Notes under the pieces: generated by a model
What the model was told of the DNA's origin: nothing
The model's input: the letters and a program-made list of their open reading frames with translations, nothing else
The model's database searches: none
Made by a program: the position numbers and the translations under genes
DNA from: Forficula auricularia
Lineage: Eukaryota; Arthropoda; Insecta; Dermaptera; Forficulidae
Reading direction: 5' to 3'
NCBI GenBank assembly: GCA_024734495.1
Contig: JALMQS010000099.1
Coordinates: forward strand, 95,604,744-95,668,743
DNA: 64,000 nt
Part shown: one piece after another, positions 1 to 15,000 of the stretch
Position numbering within the stretch: the stretch's first letter is position 1
How the letters are laid out: the number at the start of each line of letters is the position of its first letter

Positions 1-274
1 AAATTAGATTCAATGGTATGCTTTGCAGAGTAATATAGAATGGAAGGCTACCGTATATGAAAAGGCGCTTCCTAGCGACTGCACTTAGCAAACTCTTGCT
101 TTAAGAGCTATCCAAAGATCATAGAACATTCAAAGCCTTTGTCATAGATAAAAGATACATACCCCTTTATAATATATATATATATATATATATTACAATG
201 TCTATCTGTCTGATTCTTTAGAATCGAAACAGACTTAAAAACTTAAAAACTGGGGATCCCAAAACTTAGTTAAC

Positions 275-1803
<1,529 letters not shown>

Positions 1804-1981
1804 ACATGATAATGTCACCAAAATTTGCCCGAAGAGAGCGGTTTCCGCTATATTTTATTGCCCGTGTTGTTTTGCCTCTGAGTCGCCAGACAGCTCTTGT
1901 AACTCGTATACGCTAAAAATACATTGGCTCTTTTTTCTTGTATCTATGATTGCCCTTATGGAGCACTATATTACTCTATGG

Positions 1982-2217
1982 CAGAGGTGGGGAACCTGTG
2001 GCCTTTTTTGAATTTATGTGGCTCGAAATGAATTTTGAAATAAAGAAACTGAATTTAAAATAAAAAAAAATTGAATTTAAAATAAAAAAAAATTGAATTT
2101 GAACAGCAATAACTTACAACACAAAAAAGTTAAATTTATCGTTATTGAAACATATGTGGCCTCCTTGTTACTGCTATTTTAAATGTGGCCTCTAGGTAAA
2201 AAGGTTCCCCACTCCTG
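1982..2217. mobile_element. hAT-type MITE
   Basis: Terminal inverted repeats CAGAGGTGGGGAACCT (left) and AGGTTCCCCACTCCTG (right) have the CAG...CTG termini of non-autonomous hAT elements. CTCTATGG directly precedes the left end and recurs six bases past the right end, so an 8-bp target duplication is likely but not clean. The interior is AT-rich and non-coding and contains two copies of a short A-rich unit. Confidence 0.6.
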
Positions 2218-2717
2218 CTAGAGCTCTATGGTACCAGCTTTTAGGAAAATTCAAAAACAAAAGAGGATTAAAATAATAATATTCAAAACTTGTAAAATAT
2301 ATTTCAATAAATTTTATTATTCTTATTTAGGAATTCAAGTGACGCGACGGGTACTAAGGTCATTACGATTTCAATAAATATCTCAATCACCTTTTTTTTT
2401 AAATCATGCTCACTTTTGGTTCCTGTCTACCAAAGCTTAAAAACAAAGAAAAAAAATTATTAAAAAAAAAACTGAAATTAATTAATTAAATCAAAGATTC
2501 ATTTACTAGTATTAGTAGTTTGTATTTATAATTTATCATTATAAAATATCTAAAATTACTTTTGTTTCGAAAGTTGGCAACCACCACGTGGAAATCAAAA
2601 CAACAAATTTGTTTTTCTTAAGCGTTCTGTTTACTGTTTCTGACGTATTTCGAAGAGATTGTTTTCTAAATTATTTTCTTGTATCTAATACTTATCAATT
2701 TTGTATCTCTAAGAAAT

Positions 2718-5700
2718 ATGTCAATAAATACCAATTGGGATATAGAGGCATATAAAACTGAATATGAACCTAATGATCATTGGGAATTGAAAAAGAATTT
2801 CATGCTTGCCTTCACAAAGATAACAGAAGATCAATTAGTTTGTTTAGCTCAAGTTTTTACAAATGTTGAATTTCTAGGATGCAGGTATTTCTATTAATTT
2901 AAAATAAAATATTATATCACTATAAATATATACATGGCTAATATGCAAATTTGATAGTTTATAACCACCAAACCATTGGCTATTTTGATAGAAAACGCAA
3001 TTTCCACTAAAATAGCAGCTATATTTATAATTTTCTCATTAATATATTAAAGAATAATTAATACATTAACGAGAATTGTTTTGATCGCGCTTTTTTAACA
3101 AGATATATTTCATTGAAAGTTTTTGCCGAGAGTAGGCGAATTTTTATATATTGAAGGAGACAATAAAAGAGTGTGTCTTCTAAGCTGGAATTATAAATTT
3201 TATTTATTTATAACGAGATTATAGTTTCGAGGGCTTTGCCCTCTTCATCAGTCTATTACAAATGTATTCACAGGAATTAATTTATAAATATTTATTTATT
3301 TATTTATAAATAAATAAAAATTTATAATCTTGCTAGAAGACACACTCTTTTATTGTCTCTTCAAGATATATTTCGCGAGACTACTGCTTGTTGAAGCTAT
3401 TGGAGTCTGCTGATTCTTAAGTTCGACTGAAGAGAGAATGAAAAGATGTGATCCATTTGCCATATCCAGCATCATTTTCGCGCTGCGCCCGCATGACACT
3501 TTTTATGACAAACATTGAAATCTGAGATGTTATATATTCAATCTCCAGTCAAGCGCGCTAGATTCGTTAGCACCTATGTTAGGTACTTTTGCCATTAATT
3601 ATCGCATGTTTCGTTGATTTCGATAGAGAATCGAAAGCAGGTGATTTTTGTCATTATTATATAATTTATAATTTTCTCATTAATATATTAAAGAATACCT
3701 AACATTACAATTCTCATTAATGTGTTAATTATTCTTTAATATATTTAATGAGAAAATTATAAATTTATTTTAATCTCTACTATTTTGCCAGAAATATAAG
3801 TACCTGGATAATATTTTCAATTTAATATTTGCATTAAAATCACCTGCTTTCGATTCTTATCGAATTAAATGGCAGAAAACATACGATTAGTGTAGTAGCT
3901 AGCTTGTAGCCCAATTGTCTTTACAATTTACTGAAATTGCAGAGAAAACCAAAAATAGCGGGTTAGTTTATAAACTATCCAATGCAGCCTGGCTAATATG
4001 AAAACCATAATTTCTAGTAAACAAAATAAAATAAACCTTTGGCTTGTTTATAAAACTAACCAACCAATTTCTGGTTAATTTACAAACAGTTAGGTTATGA
4101 AATGCGAAATGTTATTGTTTTTTTAATTAGATATTTATATTTACTAATCGCATCAACATGGTGATTTTTGCCAAATATTAAGTTAAATAATATCTGAACT
4201 TATATATTTCTAACTTAAAATAATGAAGTTAAATAACGATAATTTTTCATTAATATATCAAAGAATAATTAACATATTAACGAGAATTGTTTTGATCGAG
4301 CTTTTTTAAACAAGATTACATATCGCGAGACTACTGCTGGTTGAAGCTATTGGAGTCTGCTGAGTCTTAAGTCTGACCAAGAAAGAATGAAAAGATATGA
4401 TCCATTTAGCTATAATCCAACGCTTCGTTTTGCGTTTAGCCCGCATGACACTTGGATGGATCACCAAATGAATTTACTAGCAAACACCTAACATACGTGT
4501 TCACAGATCTAGCGCGCTGGACTGGGAGATTGAATATATAACACATCTCAGATTTTAAATTCATTTGGTGATCCATCCAAGTGTCATGCGGGGTCAACGC
4601 AAAATGACGTTGGATTATAGCTAAATGATCATTTCTTTTTCATTCTCTTCTTGGTCCAGACTGACTCAGTAGACTACAATAGCTTCAACCAGCAGTAGTC
4701 TCGTGATATATCTTAATAAAAAACAATTCTCGTTAATATCTTAATTATTCTTTAATATATTAATGAGAAAATCATAAATTTATTTAACTTCATTATTTCA
4801 AGTTAGAAATATATAAGTTCAGTAATTATTTTCACTTAATATTTGACAAAAATCACCTGCATTCGATTCGCGATTGAGTCAAATATAGGAAACATATAAA
4901 CTAGCCAAAGGTTTTCATATTAGCCAGGCTGCATTGGATAGTTTATAAACTAACCCGCTATTTTGGTTTTCTCAATAATTTCAAGTAAATTAGCCAAGAC
5001 TCTTGGTTAGTTTGCAAACTAGCTGCTATTCTAGTGGAAATTGCGTTTTCTATCAAAATAGCCAATGGTTTGGTTAGTTTACAAACTAACCAGCTAGTTT
5101 ATAAACTATCCAAATTTGCATATTAGCCGTAACATTTATAATATTATTTACATTTATAATTTTCTCATTAATATACCAAAGAATAATTAACACATTAATG
5201 AGAATTGTTTTGATGGCGCTTTTTAAACAAGATATATATCGCGAGACTACTGCTGGTCGAAGCTATTGGACTCTGCTGAGTCTTAAGTCTGGACTGGGAG
5301 ATTGGATATATAACATCTCAGATTTCAAATTCATTTGGTGGTCCATATCAATGTTTGATATAAAAAGTGTCATGCAGGCAAAACGCGAAAATGATGCTGG
5401 ATTATAGCCAAATGGATCACATCTTTTTCAATCTCTCTTGGTCCAGACTTAAGACTCAGCAGACTCCAATAGCTTCATCCAGCAGTAGTCTCGCGATATA
5501 TATATATCTTGTTTAAAAAGAGCGATCAAAACAATTCTCATTAATGTGTTAATTATTCTTTGATATATTAATGAGAAAATTATAAATATATTTAACTTCA
5601 TTATTTCAAGTTAGAAATATATAAATTCGGATATTATTTTCACTTAATATTTGACAAAAATCATCTGCATTCGATTCGCTATCGAATTAAATACAGGAAA

Positions 5701-5886
5701 CTTATGATTAATATTATTTACTTTTTTCTAAATAGATATCCAGAAGAAACGATGAAAAAAATTGCTCATCTTTCAAAGGAGATAGTTTTGGCTTTTCGCG
5801 AAAAGCAAAAAGGAAAATTAAAAAGAACCTTTGTACAGGCTTCAGATGCTGCGGAAGCAAAATTTAAACGAAAAAAAACAGTATAA
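2718..5886 (+). CDS. CDKN2AIPNL: XTBD-domain protein (CDKN2AIPNL-like, XRN2-binding), two exons
   Basis: Coding exons are 2718-2884 and 5736-5886. The donor is CAG|GTATTT, the acceptor AATAG|ATATCC, and the phases match (AG+A = Arg), giving 105 aa. Residues about 8-75 carry the XTBD pattern: a tryptophan followed by a charged/aromatic helix (HWELKKNF), then LVCLAQVFTNVEFLGCRY and a helix beginning PEETMKKIAHL. XTBD proteins bind the nuclear 5'-3' exonuclease XRN2; the short metazoan type (about 116 aa in human) is essentially only this domain. The lysine-rich tail (about 80-105) looks like a nuclear basic segment. The start is the first ATG of the open frame; an upstream TTG is unlikely. An AATAAA overlaps and follows the stop. 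The 2.85-kb intron is filled with inverted repeats. It is convergent with HSF2BP, 213 bp between stops. Family call is by motif recognition. Confidence 0.82.
3156..3364. repeat. Fold-back unit with a hammerhead-like core
   Basis: The left arm starts GAAGGAGACAATAAAAGAGT and the right arm ends with the complement (CTCTTTTATTGTCTCTTC). Between them, on the minus strand at 3213-3258, is a CTGATGA, a GAGGGC/GCCCTC stem and GAAA, the core arrangement of a hammerhead ribozyme. This is typical of Penelope-type terminal repeats. Confidence 0.6.
3213..3258 (-). ncRNA. Hammerhead ribozyme-like core
   Basis: Read on the minus strand: CUGAUGA, A, GAGGGC-AAA-GCCCUC, GAAA, then CUAUAAUC. CUGANGA and GAAA are the invariant core boxes and stem II is a perfect 6-bp helix. 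One extra A lies between CUGAUGA and stem II. Stem I pairing is weak (GA/UC plus scattered pairs), so self-cleavage is uncertain. Confidence 0.5.
5155..5590. repeat. Fold-back (palindromic) element
   Basis: The left arm runs from 'ataattttctcattaatata' through 'gcgagactactgctggtcga'. The right arm returns the complement and ends 'atattaatgagaaaattat'. The arms are about 150 bp each around a spacer with no open frame. The same arms occur in the 2937-5130 complex. Confidence 0.7.
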
Positions 5887-6099
5887 ATAAAATCTAATAC
5901 TAAGTTTATCTGTACAGAAGTTTCGGCTGAACATTTAAAATGTCACTGTAACTTCTCTACAGATAACTATAAACATAAAACAATCACCAATAGTAAGTAT
6001 TTTCGTAGATAAATAAATAATTATTTACTTTTTCATTTTATACAAAAGTAAAAATAAAATTTATTTAATTTTCTTTCCTCTTTTTTTTCTAGGCGCAGA

Positions 6100-9000
6100 T
6101 TATAAATTGCAACATCGAGTACTCTTCATATCATCCATCGGTTGAACAAAATAACATTTATTTATTGGCAATTCCAACGATTCTTCGCAAGGAGCTGAAT
6201 TAGGTTCGGGTGGAACATTAGATGGACCACAAGTTCCATGTCTAGCATGAGCACGTTCTAAATTCTCTAAAACTTCTCGAGCAGTTAATGCTGTTTCTTC
6301 ACAGGACGATAAGGTCAAACTTTGTATTAAGCATGTGGGAACCTAGAAGATGAAAATTTTATATAAAATATTTCTTTCAATTCTAGATTTTATTATTTGA
6401 TATGTTATTTTATAAGTTTAAATTGAAAACATTTCATGTTAAACTTCCCATTTGATAAACATATTTTTTTCTATGTTAATTTCAGTTATATTTCTTCAGA
6501 ACATAATTAAATTACCTAGGATTAAGAATCTTAAAACTTGGTCATTGTTCTTATTTTTTAATCAATTATTATTTGTAAATAGTTTTAGTTTATAAATTAT
6601 GATTGAAAGACAACTTTCCAAATTTTGGAATATTATACCAATATAACCAACCACCTTAAAATGTAATAATAAAAATCAACCTTGTCAAAAAAACATATTT
6701 TAATTCTATTAATTATTCCACATACTATTTGCTCATATTCAATACAGTAGTGTCATCGCAAACTTAGCACTGCGGGAACGCTGAAATTTTTTAATACCTA
6801 AAATAAATACACTCTCAAAACCAGTGTGTGAATGGCGTTCCCACACGATGTCATCCCCTGATTCAATACAATTTAGAAGAAAATTAGTGATTCATATTGT
6901 ACTGGATATTTATTTAATCTCTATGTACCACAAGTAGTACATGTCCCACAGATTGAGAATCTCAGATTTCTAAGATAAAATTTTTAGAATATATTTTCAA
7001 GTAATTCTATTTATCTCAATTATTTTGTTTAATAAAATAAAAGAACCATATTTATGACTGATAGGCCTAGTTATAAAAACATCTATTAATTCCACATTAG
7101 AAAAACTAAGAGAAAATTATCCATTAAAGATTACTCATAACCAATAAATAATCATAGAACAATGAATTCAATCAAAATTATTCTATTTATAATAGGTGAA
7201 GTAAAAAATTCTGAGCCTTTTTTCTCTTTATTTCGACGATAAAATTAAAAAAGTTAGGATTTTCCGATTTAGATCAAATATGCGCCGTTTTGTTCGATAA
7301 CTTTTGTCCTTTTTGAAGGCAATCTCATAATTCTGCGGTTGAAGAAGACCTCGTCCCTATTGGTGAAAAACTTGACCAGCGCATTTTCACAATCCTCTCT
7401 TGAGGCCAGTTTTGTACCATCAAGAAAATTTTGCAAATGCCTGAAAAGGAGATAATCGCTTGGTGCCATGTCTGAGCTCTACGGTGGGTGCGATATAACA
7501 TCCCATCCAAGGTCTCGCAGCTTCTGGCGCGTCGTTAACGATGTGTAGGGTCTGGCGTCCACTTGATGGAACACAACACCCTTCCTATTGGCCAATTCTG
7601 GCCGATTCTCTTCGATCGTCTTCTTCAATCTGGACAGTTGTTGACAGTATAGGACCGAATTGAATGATTGGCCCGACGGGAGTACCTCATAGTGGATGAT
7701 TGCTTTCCAATCTCACCAAACACCCAATAAAACCATCTTGGGCGTAAATCCGGGCTTGGCAGTCGTTTGGGCCGGCTCACCGCGCTTGGACCACGATCTT
7801 TTTTGCCTGTTGTTCTCGTATGTGACCCATTTTTCATCGCCAGTCACCATCGCCATCAATTCAGCAAAAAATCGCAGGCATCAATTCGGTCCAAAAGTTT
7901 CTTTTGTGTCAATTAGTGTGGCATCCATACATCGAGCTTCTTCTTGAGACCAGCCTTATGCAAATTGTTCCAAACGGTTATCTGGATAATCTTCAGTTCC
8001 TGGGCCATGGAATAAGTGCTCGCATGCCGGTCCGACTCGACAATTTCCATGATTTTATCGACTTTTTCGACGACCAGAGCGTGTCTCATCTTCGACGTCC
8101 ATTTTGCCAGAACGGACTCGTTGGAACCACGGCTTTGCTGTTGCATTCGGTACTGTATTGAGCAGCACAAATTTTTTTGGCCGCCTACTCTGCTTTTTCC
8201 CCTTGGTCATAGTGGTACTGAAGAATGTATAGAATTTTCTCTTTTTTTACCTCCATTTTGGAACGCTCTAACACACAACTGGCTTCACCAAACACAAAAC
8301 TGTCAAAGAACTTTTTTTAAAGCGTTATGTCACCTTTAAATTGCAAAAAAGAATGAACAGATGCCACGTATAGATCGTGAGATATGGCTCATTAAAGCCA
8401 TCTAACTGAAAAGGCTCAGAACTTTTTACTTCACCCATTATATAACTTATTAAAATATAAACTTACTGCTATCTCAATATCTGTAAGAATTTGTGTTGAA
8501 TCAATTTCATAAGTAATCGATTGTAATATTCGTACAGCCATTAATCTTAATTCTTGATTACTTTCATCGTTAAGTAAATGACTTAATATTTTAAGAACAA
8601 GCGGACTCTCTTGAAGCATTTGTAAACCGATTTGATTTATACTTATATTGTAAAGAGTCATCAATAATAATCTGTAAAATATATCATTTTTATAAATATT
8701 AAGACAAAAACAAATCTATATTTATAATCTAGGTATATATTTATATTATCATTTGCAAGTTTGGCTATATCCTCAGATAAGTTCATTAAAAATAGTCAAC
8801 TAATCATAGACCAATATATATGTACTAATAGAAAAAATTTTGTTTTGCCGTGAGTAGCAGAGTTGGTTGATTCATAAAGAGAAATCAATGAGATTGTTCT
8901 CTACTTGATGAAAATAAACATATAAATATAAAATGTGTATATGTTGCAGTAAAAACGCGTTTTTACTAGTTAAAATGCCTTTCGCTGAATACCTTTATGG

Positions 9001-12000
9001 CATCTAGAGTTTACTGATGTTGGTTCAAAGGTCTAGAATCTTCATTTTTGAACTTCCTCCTCATTTCGTGTATTTATTTTCAAAAAATTTTAAATGAAAA
9101 TGTCAAAAATTAGAAGAAAAGTAGTAGAGGATATATTTTTTGACATTTTCGTTTAAAATTTTTTGAAAATAAACACACGAAATGAGGCGGAAGGTCAAAA
9201 ATGAAGATTCTAGACCTTTGAACCAAACACAACCAACATCAGTAAACTCTAGTTGCCAGAAAAGTATTCAGTGAAATGGGTTTTTACTAAAAAACGGGTT
9301 TTTACTGCAACATATATATAATTTATTTGTTTGAGACTATGTTTCAAAGGTTTGACCTTCATCATGTCTTTTTTAGTGTAGCTAGTTTGCTATAACAACA
9401 AAACGAATTTTCTATATCCAAACGGGTAAATGACGCCATAAGAAATAACTGACAAAATATTTTTAATTAAAAAGACTGATGATGAAGGTCAAATCTTCAA
9501 AACTATACTCCTAAATAAATAAATATATATATACCTATATTATTTATTTATATTTGGTATATATGTACATTGTACGGATATATGTTTATTTGCATCAAAC
9601 GGAGGACAATCTCATTGATTTCTCTTTATAATGTAATATTAATACTACCCGCATTCATTCTTAAACAACATTATAGTAATATAATAAATAATCACCAATT
9701 TAATGACTTTTTTCATTTTATTAAGAAATACTTATAAAATTATTAAGGACCAAAAATATGCCTTATCAGTAGACATGAAGGGCTTAGTTAAAGAAAATCA
9801 TGCAAGGATATTATATATATATTTAAATTATATATACATTATTATATAATAATAAACAGATATATTAATAACTAAATGCGTTGTATAAAATATTTTATAT
9901 CCTCAGCTCATACTAATAATAATTTTTTTTTAAATGAATAAATGATAAATAAAATTTTTAAATAAATAACATTTATGTACAATCTATCTTTTCGATTGCA
10001 TAACTCTTGAAACTCAACCGGTACGATCAGGTCACATCGCAAGCATTAAATTTTAACTAAACCAAAAAAATACTTAATATAAATATTTTTAATCAAGTAC
10101 GTTTGCAGGTATTTGGACAGGAAAGTTTAAATCAAAAAATTGTCATTGATTTACACCTTCCTGTCCAAATACCTGCAAACGTACTTGATTAATTAAATAA
10201 TATGGATGCTATGGACTTTAATAATATTTTTTTTTTTCTTGCCATGACTAGTAGAGATGTTGATTCTTAAGAGGAAATCATTGAGGCTGACCTCTGCATA
10301 TACGTATATATAAATGAATGTTTATTTGCATCAAGCAGAGGACCACCACATTGATTTTCTCTTTAAAAAAGTCTGCACCTCGTGTGGTAATTAGTTATGT
10401 TTAATAATATGTTGAAGGACCGACCCACTGTCTCCAGGGGAATAATTTTCTGTTAAATTAAAATAATATTTTTGTAAAAAATCTAAGAATTGCACCTTTT
10501 AAGACAGTTTCCAGAAGGGGATGGGATCCGTGGTACAATAGTTAAAAATTGTATGATTAAATCAACTCCATTTTGGTTAGTCACTAAAAATTGTCGGCCA
10601 GCAGGCGCAGCAGCAATATTAGTAACTATTCCTGCTAAAGCCATGATAAATTGACTTTCATCTGCTGTTTGTCCTGGCATAGCATTCTCGTAGGTATCCA
10701 TAAAAGACATCAATGTTCCATTTACAATACATAAAAATTCTCCTACTTTATTCTGAAAATAAATATTGTGAGTTGATTAATAATATCTTTAATAGAATAA
10801 TTAGTTTATAAAGATTCTTAGATTTCGGTATATCACTCGCATCCATAATAAATATTAATTAAAACAGGGAATTGGACAATAAATAAAAAACAGGTTTTAT
10901 TAAATGGGCTAGACGTTTCGTCGATTTATTTCGACTTCCTCAGTGGCCCATTTTATCTCTCTCTTTGTCAAAAGACAATTCCACTATGCGACGAAACATC
11001 CTTAAACTTTTTTATTATAACTACAATACATTATTGGCCTCAATGATTCAACAATCTTGAAACTTTTTTCTCCTTTCAAAAATTAAAAAATCAAAATTCT
11101 CATATAAATCCTTTATGTTGTTTTTTTACTTTTAAACAGACAAAACACTTGCAATTGAAACTAGATATCCATATATATAAAATTCCTAACTAATTGAGGC
11201 CAATAATGTATTGTAATTATAATAAAAAAGATTAAACATGTTTCGTCGCATAGTGGAATTGTCTTTTGACAAATAGTGATGAAATGGGCCACTGTGGAAG
11301 TCAAAATAAATAGACGAAACGTCTGGCCCATTTAATAAAAACTCTGTTTTTTTTATTTATTGTCCATTTTTCTGCTATTCCTGTTTTAATTAATTCTTAG
11401 ATTTCTTTGAAAAATCATGAGGGAGGCTTGCACTGAATTTGAGTTGTTGGATAATTTTTTATGTCATAAGGGTTGTAAATGAACCCAAGGGCCAAAAGTG
11501 AATCCGGGCCAGTGGTTGCCCTTCGAGATGAAACAAATTTTACATATATCATGCGCAAAAAATTTTCACTCAAAGATTTAATCATCGTCTCAAAAATTTT
11601 TGCGGTCAAATGATTCTAAATTTAAGCCCAATAGAAGTACGACATGTAAAAAAAAAAATTATCCATCCATAACAAGTCAGATTCAGTAGAAGACACCCTC
11701 AGGATTTCCTAAAAATATGTAGTTGAATATTAAATCAAAAAATTTTACACTGGCTTGTTTATTTCTAGATATAAGTTACGAGTCTGGTGATAAGAAGCAA
11801 ATAAGAACCCCAAAATATCCGGGGGAAGTCGAGGGAATTTGTTTGAAAAGGATAAATGTACAATAAACATATTGAAATTATTTTATATAAGATTTAATTG
11901 GATTTTTATTAGATATTTATTATTATTTTGTTAATATATTTAGTTTATATAAGCAGGTTGGTACAAAATACAATCATAACGTTTAAATTGAAGGTAATGG

Positions 12001-15000
12001 AAGGCAGCCAAGGGGTAGTGAGGAAAGAAAAATTAACACATATCCAAATAAGGTGTAATTTATTGGATTCCTTCCTCCTTTCCTTTCAAACCTACGTTTC
12101 GGAGGATTCTTCCCTATTTCAGGGTTTCAAAGAAGAAACGTCGGTTTGAAAGGAAAGGAGAAAGGAATTCAATAAATTGGACCTTATTTGGATATGTGAT
12201 AATTTTTTCTTTCTTCACTATCCCTGGGCTGCCTTCCATTACCTTCAATTAAAATTTCTACCAGTCCGTCTCTCTCCAGAGAAAATTTCGTGCAAATAAC
12301 GTTTGAAATTGTCTGTTCGACTTACACCAAGCCGATCATTTTATACTATTTTATTTTTATTTCTACTAAATTTATTATTCATTTCCCTTCATCCAATATA
12401 ATTAAGATTTCCTCTCTGCGGAAATTAAGTCTTCGGCTAGTATATAATAAGTACGCTATTTTAAATTGAATCAAATTCAATACTGTTATTATTAAAAACA
12501 TCATATTTAAAGACTTGCCCCAGAAAGAAGCATATCCACTACAGTTGGCATTCTAGATGCTTTCCAAATGAGATTTCCAAGGATTGAACCAAGCGAAGCA
12601 CAAAATTGGCTCTGATGTTGAAGTTGATTTCGTAATTTGTAAACTTCTCCTTGAAATCGGCCCAGATGTTCTTGTTGTTTATCCCATTCTACTTGTAAGT
12701 TTTCATATTTGCATTTTATATCTTCATATCCACAATCCATTTTAATTTCTAAAATTTTTGATTCATAAATTAATACCAGTAAAGTCTAAAGTATTATTGA
12801 ATAGTATATTATGTTTATGTTCTATGGCCTATGCTCGCTGGATTCTATGCAAAGAGGCCAGACCGAAATAAAATATAATTTACAATTTATTAACTGTTAG
12901 TTGTTTGTTTAATATAAAGGGTGTAACAAAAATATGCGCTGGTACTCTCCAACAGGTATTCTATTTATCAAAAAATAAAGATATAAACATACGTGCATAA
13001 ATAAGCCGTTATTATCTTTTAATCATTTTTTTTTTATTCAAACTAAAAATATTTATATGATTATTGTGACTTTATAATGAAGTATATCAAGAGATAGGGC
13101 TATCGCGGGCGACCAGTCGACAGTGCGTTATAGGGAAAAAAAATTAAATTTTCATTTTTCTTTATTAGTGAGTAAATAACAGCCCTGCAATTCCTCTGAT
13201 TCAGGGGGTGAAAACAAGTCAAATATACTCATTTAAATAAAACTATACTTTTTATGGAATTTCCTATCAAAGTTGACAAATTTTTCTCTCTTGATGAAGA
13301 GTGCAAAGTGATTTTTTCAAGATATTTTAACGAAATTGTATCTTTTTATCTCTATATAAAATACTTAATTAAATAAAAGTTTAATTTTTCAAAATATAAG
13401 AGTTTGAGGAGGAGGCGCATTTTGTCGATCTAGCCATCATTAGGACATAAGAAATGTATAGTCAATCAGAAGCCATGGTAAGTAAAACAATAGTATAGTA
13501 GTTATAAGCAATTTTAAAATAAATATTACTTGTTTCCTCATATTTAGATGATTTATTATTTTATATTCAACCATATCTTATTATATTAAACGAGCGATTT
13601 TTGTGTATATATTTTTATATATATAAATTTACTACAATGCCCATCTGTCTGATTCTTTGGGAATTGAAACAGATGAATTTTGTTAAGATATTCAATAATA
13701 AATTTTATTTAGAATGTTTATATGTTATATATATATATATAGAATCGGTTTCTAAAAACGGTTCTAAAGATTTCGCTAAAAATTGGTGTACTTATCAAGT
13801 CTCATGAGTTATAGTCGTGTATAAATTTTAATCCGATTGAAATAAAGGAAGGGAGGAGTGTAAATTAGTCATGTCGCAAAATAAATATTTTAATCGTTCA
13901 TATCTTGTCTTCGGTAAGTCGCAGAGCCTTGAAATTTGAAACTTAAGCTATTTAGATGCAAAAAGTTACCGAGCATCACCGGCTCCAGGCACTTAAAATA
14001 AAATATGCATCTAAAATTTAATAAAAACTATGAATGTAACATGAAAATGGCTTATTTGGCCACATATGTTGCATATATTAACTCTTTTGTTAATATTGAT
14101 GAATTGAATATACTCCTGAAGTAGCGGCTCACGATTTTGTTACACCTTTATATAGTGTATACCTATGTATAATATATGTGATGATGAATAATTTCTAATG
14201 AGGTGCTTCACGCCCTTCTGTATATGCAATATGTATATAAAAATCAAGAAAATAAATATTATATACTTTCTTCTCGTTGTTTTAATGAATATTGGACAAT
14301 ATTTTCGGAATAAGTCCTTAGGGATTCAAGTTGTTTTTGAAGTTCTTCAATTTCCAAGGAAAATTTAAGTTGAGGCGGAGGATGCGCAAAATCCAAAATT
14401 AAACCATGGAGGTTTCTTGCTACCGAGACTAAAACTTTATTCGTATCTTGCTAAAAAGTCAAATATTGCAAAATAAGTTTAGTTTTATTCTAATATATTT
14501 TAGAATTAAATTATTTAAAGAAAATTCGAAATAGTGGTATTAAGGTAGTTGTTTCGCGATAATGCTAGAGTATACAGAACAGACAATAAGGATTCATAGT
14601 TCATAAGCCCAAAACTTTTTGCTGTTTATGTACCAATTCTAGCCAAACCTGTGCTCGTTTGACAAATTTGGCGCCATTGTAAGAGATTGAATATTTTTAT
14701 ATTAAAATGACAGATAAAATACATTTTAAATTTCTATAAAAATCGTTTTGTTATTTTTTAACAAATGTAATCAACGGCTACGTTACACCTTATGAAAATT
14801 ATAATTTTGAAAAAATCTAGCGCATGCGCGCTTTATACATCTTTCGCTGATTAAATAAATGCGCTGTTGCCAAATTGTTTTTAGTGTAAATTTTTTTTAT
14901 ACATTTTTCATTATTTATTCATTATTATCTCAGAAACTGTGTTGTAACTATGAATCAAAATTGTCTTAAAATATCTATTGGTTATTGTTTAATGTGGGTT

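Larger units (their letters stand above)
2937..5130. repeat. Nested inverted-repeat complex in the XTBD intron
   Basis: The outer arms are about 2937-3020 (starting GGCTAATATGCAAATTTG) and 5030-5128 (ending CAAATTTGCATATTAGCC). An inner pair lies at about 3960-4010 and 4905-4965. Further blocks, such as 'agactactgctggttgaagc' and 'taattattctttaatatatt', appear several times in both orientations (3400, 3700, 4250-4380, 4640-4760). Arms differ by substitutions as well as indels, so this looks like nested insertion of fold-back elements, not a single event. No reading frame of note. Confidence 0.7.

Noticed and set aside
7625..8339. Several plus-strand and off-frame open frames of 60-107 codons
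   Set aside because: They are antisense or frame-shifted shadows of the mariner transposase on the minus strand.
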